Below, one piece after another: positions 57,871 to 64,000 of a stretch of DNA of 64,000 nucleotides. Within the stretch, counting starts at the first letter, position 1, and every line of letters starts with the position of its first letter. The DNA comes from JAXHUE01 sp034189655. GTDB taxonomy: Bacteria > Chloroflexota > Dehalococcoidia > E44-bin15. The stretch lies in assembly GCA_034189655.1 (NCBI GenBank), contig JAXHUE010000003.1, positions 1 through 64,000 of the forward strand. The letters are read 5' to 3'. The notes beneath the pieces are model-generated. The model was given only the letters and a program-made list of their open reading frames with translations, made no database searches and was not told where the DNA came from. The position numbers were made by a program, and so were the translations under genes.

Positions 57871-58728
57871 ATGTACCGTATAGTGCACCGAGAGGACCTG
57901 GTCCCCAACATACACCTGTTCGACGTTGAGGCCCCGCTGGTGGCACGCAAAGGCCAGGCGGGGCAGTTCGTCATCGTGAGGGTGGGCGAGACCGGGGAGC
58001 GCATACCGCTCACCATCGCCGACTGGGACCGGGAGGCCGGCACCATCACCATCGTGTTCATGGAGGTAGGTGCCACCACGCGCAAGCTGGCCACCCTGGG
58101 CGTCGGCGACCACCTCGATAACTTCGTGGGGCCCCTGGGGTTGCCCACCCACATCGAGCGCTTCGGCACGGTGTGCTGTGTCGGCGGCGGTGTGGGGGTG
58201 GCCCCCATCATGCCCATCGCACGGACGCTCAAGGAGGCCGGGAACCGGGTGGTCTCCATCATGGGGGCCAGGAACAGAGACCTCCTCTTCTGGGAGGACC
58301 GCCTCCGTGAGGTGAGTGACGAGCTCATCGTGACCACCGACGATGGCTCCTATGCCCGCAAGGGGGTGGTCACCGAGCCCCTCAAGGAGCTCCTGGAGGG
58401 GGACGAGCGCATAGACCTGGTGATCGCCATCGGGCCGGTGGTGATGATGAAGTTCTGCTGCCGCACCACAGAGCCCTTCGGGGTAAAGACCATGGTGAGC
58501 CTAAACCCCATCATGGTAGACGGTACCGGGATGTGCGGCTGCTGCCGCGTCGAGGTAGGTGGCGATACCAGGTTCACCTGCGTCGATGGCCCCGACTTCG
58601 ACGGCCACCAGGTGGACTGGGACCTCCTGCTCTCCCGGCAGCGGATATACCTTGACGAGGAGCGAAAGTCCGTGGAGCACTGGGAGCACCAGTGCCAGTC
58701 CCTAGGCCGAGAGGTACGTCATGGCTAA
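57871..58728 (+). CDS. nfnA: Sulfide dehydrogenase / NfnA-type FAD-NAD-binding subunit
   Basis: This 285-residue protein resembles the small subunit of NADH-dependent ferredoxin:NADP oxidoreductase (NfnA/SudB), related to dihydroorotate dehydrogenase electron-transfer subunits. An FAD-binding barrel (GQFVIVRVGETGERIPLTIAD) is followed by the NAD-binding motif CVGGGVGVAPIMPIAR. A 2Fe-2S site has the pattern GTGMCGCCRV plus TCVDGPDFDGH. It overlaps the large subunit by 8 bases. The pair may carry out electron bifurcation between ferredoxin, NADH and NADPH; glutamate synthase function is less likely, since no large GltB-type glutamate synthase subunit is seen. Confidence 0.88.
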   Translation: MYRIVHREDLVPNIHLFDVEAPLVARKGQAGQFVIVRVGETGERIPLTIADWDREAGTITIVFMEVGATTRKLATLGVGDHLDNFVGPLGLPTHIERFGTVCCVGGGVGVAPIMPIARTLKEAGNRVVSIMGARNRDLLFWEDRLREVSDELIVTTDDGSYARKGVVTEPLKELLEGDERIDLVIAIGPVVMMKFCCRTTEPFGVKTMVSLNPIMVDGTGMCGCCRVEVGGDTRFTCVDGPDFDGHQVDWDLLLSRQRIYLDEERKSVEHWEHQCQSLGREVRHG

Positions 58729-60118
58729 GATAGACCTAAACCGCATGTCGATGCCCAAGCAAGACCCCGAGGTGCGGGCCCACAACTTCAACGAGGTGGC
58801 GCTGGGGTACACCGAGGAGATGGCCAGGGCGGAGGCCGCCCGCTGCATCCAGTGCAAGAAGCGAAACTGCGTCACCGGCTGCCCCGTAGATATCGACATC
58901 CCTGAGTTCATCGCCGCAGTTGCCGAGGGTAACATGCCAGAGGCGGTGCGCGTCCTGAAGGGCAAGAACAGCCTGCCCGGCATCTGCGGCCGGGTGTGTC
59001 CCCAGGAGAGCCAGTGCGAGGAGACCTGCTCCCTGGCCAAGAAGGGCGCCCCCATCGCCATCGGGAGACTTGAGCGCTACGTGGCCGACTGGGAGCTGGC
59101 CCAGGGACGGATGGAGCGCCCCCAGATGGCCTCCTCGTCGGGGAAGCGAGTGGCCGTGGTGGGGTCGGGGCCGGCGGGGCTCACCGCCGCCGCTGACCTG
59201 GCCAAGCTGGGACACCAGGTCACCATGTTCGAAGGCCTCCACGTCGCCGGGGGGGTGCTGATGTATGGCATCCCTGAGTTCCGCTTGCCCAAGCACATCG
59301 TGCAGCAGGAGGTGGAGTTCGTGAAGTCGCTGGGGGTGGAGCTGGTGCTCGATGCCGTGGTGGGCAAGACCATGACCGTGGACGAGATCATGGCCGACGG
59401 CTATCACGCCGTGTTCCTGGGCACCGGGGCCGGGCTGCCCATGTTCATGAACATACCGGGAGAGAACTTAAACGGCATCTACTCCGCCAACGAGTACTTG
59501 ACCCGCACCAACCTGATGAAGGCCTACCTCTTCCCCGACTACGAGACCCCCATCAAGCTGGGGCAGCGGGTGGCGGTGGTCGGCGGGGGCAACGTGGCCA
59601 TGGACTCAGCGCGCTGCGCCCTGCGCCTCGGTGCCGAACAGGTATACATCATCTACCGCCGCTCCGAGGCCGAGATGCCGGCGCGCCGCGAGGAGGTAGA
59701 GAACGCCCAGGAGGAGGGCGTCATCTTCAAGCTGCTCACCAACCCCAAGCAGTTCCTGGGCAACGACCAGGGATGGGTAGTGGGCGCCGAGTGCTACGAG
59801 ATGGAACTGGGGGAGCCCGACGCCAGTGGCCGCCGTCGCCCCGTGGTCAAGGAGGGCAGCGAGCACACCATCGATGTCGATACCGTGGTGGTGGCCCTGG
59901 GCACCACCCCCAACCCCCTGGTTCCCACCACCACCGAGGGGCTGGAGGTCACCAAGCGGGGCACCGTGGTCGCCGACGAGGAGACGGGGAAGACGGTGAA
60001 GACCGCCGTGTGGGCCGGCGGCGATGTGGTAACCGGCGCCGCCACCGTGATCAGCGCCATGGGGGCGGGGAAGCGGGCCGCCGCCTCCATCGATACCTAC
60101 CTGCGTAACGGGGCCTGA
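58721..60118 (+). CDS. nfnB: NADPH-dependent oxidoreductase large subunit (NfnB / homotetrameric GltA type)
   Basis: The 465-residue protein has an N-terminal Fe-S domain (ARCIQCKKRNCVTGCPVDIDIPEF and GRVCPQESQCEETC), the FAD motif VAVVGSGPAGLTAAADLAKLGHQVTMFEG, and the NADPH motif VAVVGGGNVAMDSARCALRLGA. YRRSEAEMPARREEVENAQEEG is characteristic of the GltD/NfnB family. With the preceding gene it forms an NfnAB-type complex. The name GltA is widely used for this family, but pairing with an NfnA subunit favours NADPH-ferredoxin electron transfer. Confidence 0.9.
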   Translation: MAKIDLNRMSMPKQDPEVRAHNFNEVALGYTEEMARAEAARCIQCKKRNCVTGCPVDIDIPEFIAAVAEGNMPEAVRVLKGKNSLPGICGRVCPQESQCEETCSLAKKGAPIAIGRLERYVADWELAQGRMERPQMASSSGKRVAVVGSGPAGLTAAADLAKLGHQVTMFEGLHVAGGVLMYGIPEFRLPKHIVQQEVEFVKSLGVELVLDAVVGKTMTVDEIMADGYHAVFLGTGAGLPMFMNIPGENLNGIYSANEYLTRTNLMKAYLFPDYETPIKLGQRVAVVGGGNVAMDSARCALRLGAEQVYIIYRRSEAEMPARREEVENAQEEGVIFKLLTNPKQFLGNDQGWVVGAECYEMELGEPDASGRRRPVVKEGSEHTIDVDTVVVALGTTPNPLVPTTTEGLEVTKRGTVVADEETGKTVKTAVWAGGDVVTGAATVISAMGAGKRAAASIDTYLRNGA

Positions 60119-60153
60119 TCCGGGCCCTGCATCCCGCCGGGAAGAGAGATATG

Positions 60154-60175
60154 CCGCGGCGGCGGCCCGCCGCGG
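60154..60175. terminator. GC-rich hairpin between convergent genes
   Basis: A perfect 9-bp stem (CCGCGGCGG, 60154-60162, with CCGCCGCGG, 60167-60175) has a 4-base loop, 35 bases after the nfnB stop. It has no T tract. It lies between convergent genes and could act on either transcript. Confidence 0.45.
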
Positions 60176-60301
60176 GAGGGGCGGGGTGCTCCGTGCTCCT
60201 GGCGGCGGCTATTCAGTCATGCCGAGAGCGTCTCCCTTGAGGTGCGTAGTGTTAAGGCCAGGCTGACCCTCGGAGGGGGCCTTCACTCATGTCACCGGCG
60301 A

Positions 60302-60368
60302 GATAGCGTCCGTCGTCCCCTACGGCCACGTGCATCGCGAGCCCCCACATACCCGTACCGACGCTATC
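60302..60368. repeat. Inverted repeat in the convergent intergenic region
   Basis: GATAGCGTC (60302-60310) and GACGCTATC (60360-60368) are exact inverted copies separated by 49 bases. The 318-base region 60119-60436 otherwise holds only the hairpin at 60154 and no plausible gene. Confidence 0.4.
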
Positions 60369-60436
60369 GAGAGGGTCTGCACATCCCCCCCCGAACAGGC
60401 AGGCGAGCGGCCATGCCATGCTCCCCGTGCCCCTGG

Positions 60437-63400
60437 TCACGCCCGCTCCACGCGCACCGCGGCCACCTTGAGCTCTGGTATCTTGGCCACCGGGTCCAGG
60501 CCTGGGTTGGTGACGATATTGGTACGGCTCTCGGTGAAGTGGAAGCTCATGGAGACCACCCCCGGCGGCGAGCCATCGGTCACGCGGGCGTGAGCGAAGA
60601 CCTCCCCCCGCCGCGAGGCAACGCGCACCCTGTCGCCGCCGCCTATGCCCAGCCTCTCGGCGTCCGCGGGGTTGATCTCCACCAGCTCCTGCCCCCGTAT
60701 CTGGTTTAAGCCGGCCACGCGCCTGGTCATGGTGCCGGTGTGGTACTGGTTGAGCAGGCGCTCCGTGGTGAGCACCAGGGGGTAGTCGCTGCTGGGCTCC
60801 TCCAGGGGCGGCCGGTAGGTGAGCGGGATGAAGCGGCCCAGGCCGCGGGAGAAGAGCTGGGTGTGGAGGATGGGCGTCCCCGGGTGGTCGTCGAAGGGGC
60901 AGGGCCAGGCCAGGCCCCCCTCCTCCAGCCGCTGGTAGGAGATGCCGCCGTAGGCCGGGGAGAGCCCGGCGATCTCGTCGAAGACCTGCGAGGGGTGGGA
61001 GAAGTCGAAGCCCCCGGCCCCCATGCGCTGGGCGATGCGGCACACTATCTGCCAGTCGGGCAGGGCCTCTCCCACCGGGTCGATGGCCCGGCGCACCCGC
61101 TGCACGCGGCGCTCGGTGTTGGTGAAGGTGCCGTCCTTCTCGGCGAAGCTCGCTGCCGGCAGCACCACGTCGGCGAGCTGGGCGGTCTCGCTCAAGAAGA
61201 TGTCCTGCACCACCAGGAAGTCCAGGTTCTTCAAGGCCTGCTCCACGTGGGTGGCGTCGGGCTCACTCAAGAGCGGGTTCTCTCCCACCAGGTAGATGGC
61301 GCGCACCTCGCCGCGGTAGGCGGCATCTACCATCTCGGTGAGGGTGAGACCGGGCGCGGGGTTTAGCGTCACATCCCAGGCCGACTCGAACTTCACCTGG
61401 AGGTTGGGGTCGGCCACGCCCTGGTAGCCAGGGTAGACGTTGGGCAGGGCGCCCATGTCACAGGCCCCCTGCACGTTGTTCTGCCCGCGGAGGGGGTTCA
61501 CCCCCGTCGAGGGGCGGCCCACGTTGCCGGTGAGCATTGCCAGGTTGGCGGTGGCGATCACGTTATCGGTGCCGTGGGAGTGCTGGGTGATGCCCATGGC
61601 GTAGAGGATGGTGGCCGGGCTGCCCTCGGCGTAGAGGCGGGCGGCCTCGGCGACGCGCTCCTGGGGCACGCCGGTGAGCTGCTCCACTCGCTCTGCGTCG
61701 AACCACTCGAGCGACTCCCGGAACTCGGCATAGTTCTCGCAGCGCTCCTCGATGAACTGCTTGTCGATCAGGCCCTGCTCCACGATGACCCGCATCATCC
61801 CCATGAGCAGTGCGACGTCGCTCCCCGGCCGCTGCTGCAGCCAGACGGTGGCGAAGCGGCACAGGTCGATGTGGCGCGGGTTGGCCACGATGAGAGCGGC
61901 CCCCCTCCTCACCGCGTCCTTTATCTCGAGGCCGATGATGGGGTGGCTCGCCGTGGTATTGGTGCCGATGGCGAAGATACAGCGGGCCTGGCCGATCTCG
62001 GCGATGGAGTTGGTCATGGCCCCGCTGCCGAAGCTCTGGGCCAGCCCGGAGACGCTGGGGGCGTGGCACAGGCGGGCGCAGTGGTCGACGTTGTTGGTGC
62101 CCATCGCGGCACGGGCGAACTTCTGCAAGAGGTAGTTCTCCTCGTTGGTGCAGCGCGCCGAGGCGATCAGGGCAAACCTCTCGCCCCGGTACTGGGGGAG
62201 CCTGCTGGCGATGAGCTCCAGGGCCTCGTCCCACGAGGCCGGCACCAGCCCCCCTGCTTTCCTGACGAGGGGGGTGGTGAGCCTCTCGGGGTGGCTCACG
62301 AAGTCGGCGATGCCGAAGCGGCCCTTGACGCATGTCTTGCCCCGGTTCACCGGGCTCTCCGGGTCGCCGCGCACGTCGACGATGGTGTTGCCGACGACGC
62401 CCAGGTACAGGCTACAGCCCACGCCGCAGTAGGGGCAGACGGTCTTCACCTCGGCCAGTGGCGGCCGGCTCCCCTTGGACACCAGCGCCCCCACCGGGCA
62501 GCTGGCGATGCACAGGCCGCACGACTCGCAGGTGGTATCGGCCAGGGAGCGGGCCCCAGGCGGCACTGCCACCCGGTAGGCGAAGCTCCACGCCCCCACG
62601 CCCTGCACGGAGAGGCAGGTGCGGGCACAGCGGGCGCACATGATGCACTTATTGGCGTCGATCTCCACGAAGGGGTGGGAGCTGTCCACGGGATAGTGGT
62701 AGCCTGCCTCCCTGGCGAGCGAGGGGGAGACCCCGTAGTCAGCGGCGAGGTGGCGCAGGGTGCAGCTCTCCACGGCGCCGCAGCCGCAGGCAAGGCAGCG
62801 CTGCGCCTCCTTCTGTGCCAGGTCCTGGGTGTAGCCGCGCTCTATCTCCTGGAAGTTGCCCTGTCTCTCGTCGGGGCGGAGCCGGGGCATGGCGCGCCGC
62901 GGCTGCCGCTCTATGGTGGCGAACTCCTCGCCCCCCAGCTCATCGAGCTCGCCCTTGCGCCAGTTGAAGGGCTTCGTGGCATCGGCGAGCGGCTCCCCGC
63001 GCAGGTAGCGGTCGATGGAGATGGCCGCCTTTCGACCCGCGGCCATGGCGTCCACGGCGCGCGCCGGCCCGGTGACGGCATCGCCGCCGGCAAAGACCCC
63101 CTCGATGTCGGTCTGGAGCGTCTCCTCGTCGGCCACGATGACGTCGCCCCTGCCTATCTGGAGGCCGTCGGCGCTGAAGGAGATGTCGGGGCCCTGCCCG
63201 ATGGCGGCGATCACCGAGTCCACGGGCACGGTGAACTCGGAGCCGGGGATGGGCTCGGGGCGGGGGCGCCCGCTCGCGTCGGGCTCGCCCAGGGCCATGC
63301 GGGTACAGCTCAGGCTGGCCACCCGGCCGTTGCGGCCGTTCACCGTGGTCGGCGCCGCCAGGAAGTGGAGCCTGATCCCCTCCTCCTCGGCCTCCTCAAC

Positions 63401-64000
63401 CTCCCACTCGCTGGCCGGCATCTCGGCGCGAGAGCGGCGGTAGACGATGGTGACCTCCTCGGCGCCCATGCGCAGCGCGGTGCGGGCGGCGTCGATGGCG
63501 GTGTTGCCGCCCCCGACGACCGCTACCCGCCGCCCCACCTCCATGGGCTGGCCCAGGGCGCAGGCGCGGAGGAAATCGGTGCCCGGCAGCACCCCCTCCA
63601 GCTCCTCCCCCTCCACCCTCATGCGCTGGCTCTTGTGGGCGCCGATGGCGAGGAAGCAGGCGTCGTAGCCCTCCTGGAGCAGGCCCTGGAGGGTGATGTC
63701 CCGGCCCAGGGCGCACCCCGTCCTGATGTCGACGCCCATCTGGGCGATGGCCGCTATCTCCCGGTCGAGGATATCCTTGGGCAGGCGGTAGTCCGGTATC
63801 CCGTAGCGCAGCATCCCCCCCGGCTGGGGCAGGGCCTCGAAGACGACGACGGCGTGCCCCATGCGCGCCAGGTAGAAGGCGCAGGCCAGCCCCGCCGGCC
63901 CCGCGCCGACCACGGCCACGCGGCGGCCGCTGTCCGGCCCCCGGGGCGGGACGTACATAGGCTCCGAGGAGAACAGGTCATAGTCGGCGGCGGCGCGCTT
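60437..64000 (-). CDS. Formate dehydrogenase-type molybdopterin enzyme fused to a GltD-like flavoprotein, 5' end beyond the window
   Basis: At least 1187 codons are visible and the frame stays open to the right edge. In order it has: a GltD/NfnB-like flavoprotein domain (VAVVGAGPAGLACAFYLARMGHAVVVFEA and VAVVGGGNTAIDAARTALRMGA), a ferredoxin region with two 4Fe-4S motifs (NKCIMCARCARTC and TTCESCGLCIASCPVG), a 4Fe-4S Mo/W-bis-MGD motif (VCPYCGVGCSLYLGV) and a molybdopterin catalytic domain to the C-terminus. The active-site position reads NVDHCARLCHAPSVSGLAQ, with Cys where some formate dehydrogenases have selenocysteine. NAD(P)-linked formate oxidation or CO2 reduction is likely, but other bis-MGD reactions are not excluded. 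It is convergent with nfnAB. Confidence 0.88.
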   Translation of the reverse strand, partial: KRAAADYDLFSSEPMYVPPRGPDSGRRVAVVGAGPAGLACAFYLARMGHAVVVFEALPQPGGMLRYGIPDYRLPKDILDREIAAIAQMGVDIRTGCALGRDITLQGLLQEGYDACFLAIGAHKSQRMRVEGEELEGVLPGTDFLRACALGQPMEVGRRVAVVGGGNTAIDAARTALRMGAEEVTIVYRRSRAEMPASEWEVEEAEEEGIRLHFLAAPTTVNGRNGRVASLSCTRMALGEPDASGRPRPEPIPGSEFTVPVDSVIAAIGQGPDISFSADGLQIGRGDVIVADEETLQTDIEGVFAGGDAVTGPARAVDAMAAGRKAAISIDRYLRGEPLADATKPFNWRKGELDELGGEEFATIERQPRRAMPRLRPDERQGNFQEIERGYTQDLAQKEAQRCLACGCGAVESCTLRHLAADYGVSPSLAREAGYHYPVDSSHPFVEIDANKCIMCARCARTCLSVQGVGAWSFAYRVAVPPGARSLADTTCESCGLCIASCPVGALVSKGSRPPLAEVKTVCPYCGVGCSLYLGVVGNTIVDVRGDPESPVNRGKTCVKGRFGIADFVSHPERLTTPLVRKAGGLVPASWDEALELIASRLPQYRGERFALIASARCTNEENYLLQKFARAAMGTNNVDHCARLCHAPSVSGLAQSFGSGAMTNSIAEIGQARCIFAIGTNTTASHPIIGLEIKDAVRRGAALIVANPRHIDLCRFATVWLQQRPGSDVALLMGMMRVIVEQGLIDKQFIEERCENYAEFRESLEWFDAERVEQLTGVPQERVAEAARLYAEGSPATILYAMGITQHSHGTDNVIATANLAMLTGNVGRPSTGVNPLRGQNNVQGACDMGALPNVYPGYQGVADPNLQVKFESAWDVTLNPAPGLTLTEMVDAAYRGEVRAIYLVGENPLLSEPDATHVEQALKNLDFLVVQDIFLSETAQLADVVLPAASFAEKDGTFTNTERRVQRVRRAIDPVGEALPDWQIVCRIAQRMGAGGFDFSHPSQVFDEIAGLSPAYGGISYQRLEEGGLAWPCPFDDHPGTPILHTQLFSRGLGRFIPLTYRPPLEEPSSDYPLVLTTERLLNQYHTGTMTRRVAGLNQIRGQELVEINPADAERLGIGGGDRVRVASRRGEVFAHARVTDGSPPGVVSMSFHFTESRTNIVTNPGLDPVAKIPELKVAAVRVERA

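Noticed and set aside
61950..62120. Selenocysteine in the formate dehydrogenase
   Set aside because: The active-site position in CARLCHAPS is an ordinary Cys codon; there is no in-frame TGA and no SECIS-like hairpin is needed.

Overview
The window looks like a GC-rich member of the Chloroflexota, most likely from or near the Dehalococcoidia. The evidence is the adjacent pair of multi-pass GT-C-like proteins (51114-55231) whose families are known mainly from Chloroflexi and archaea, a HerA-NurA locus, a class II (B12-dependent) ribonucleotide reductase, three crotonases, and mraZ-rsmH-ftsA-ftsZ standing together without any mur, ftsI or ftsW gene. A 100-base run of N (31196-31295) shows that this is a scaffolded draft or metagenome assembly. 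The taxonomic call is an inference. No rRNA, tRNA, transposase, phage gene or CRISPR array was found.

Layout. From 1 to 25425 everything runs on the minus strand. In transcription order the units are: mraZ-rsmH then ftsA-ftsZ (division); nrdR-nrdJ followed by two tiny proteins and an aldo/keto reductase; a B12-type radical SAM protein, YggS, an unknown protein, proC, YggT and a PHP phosphoesterase; a BadI/MenB-like crotonase; padR with a membrane protein and three tandem degV genes; a P-loop kinase; pepA; a UPF0173 hydrolase and two crotonases; and trpE-trpG, which runs off the left edge behind a T-box leader with a UGG (Trp) specifier. From 25635 to 37970 the plus strand carries a secreted C39-like lipoprotein, mogA, trmD, rplS, priA (interrupted by the N gap), def, cca, secD, secF, a cation diffusion facilitator and hemW. 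A histone-deacetylase-like gene (37967-39001) faces back. From 39186 to 60118 the plus strand carries nurA, a small HAS-barrel-like gene, herA, pabB, a large seven-repeat surface protein, pabA, pabC, an MFS transporter, ftsY, a four-gene membrane glycosylation-like cluster and a NfnAB-type pair. At the right edge a very large formate-dehydrogenase-type fusion protein runs on the minus strand and off the window.

How the parts fit. Two chorismate-amination systems are present and can be told apart by one residue: the T-box-controlled trpE has PIAGT (anthranilate) and pabB has PIKGT (aminodeoxychorismate, for folate). The pab genes are split by the gene for a 959-residue, Cys-patterned, sequon-rich surface protein that has the best promoter in the window. 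Downstream membrane genes resemble archaeal N-glycosylation machinery, so a glycosylated surface layer replacing peptidoglycan is a reasonable hypothesis. NfnAB and the formate dehydrogenase fusion lie tail to tail and suggest ferredoxin/NAD(P)/formate electron exchange.

Regulatory signals are easy to read because AT-rich promoters stand out. Several genes have a TTGNNN-N16-18-TATNNT promoter, often with an extended TGN. In three genes the TATAAT lies only 7-9 bases before the start codon, which suggests leaderless mRNAs. Other signals include a pair of NrdR-box-like sequences, two mutually exclusive hairpins in the pepA leader, and an unassigned 85-base structure upstream of ftsA.
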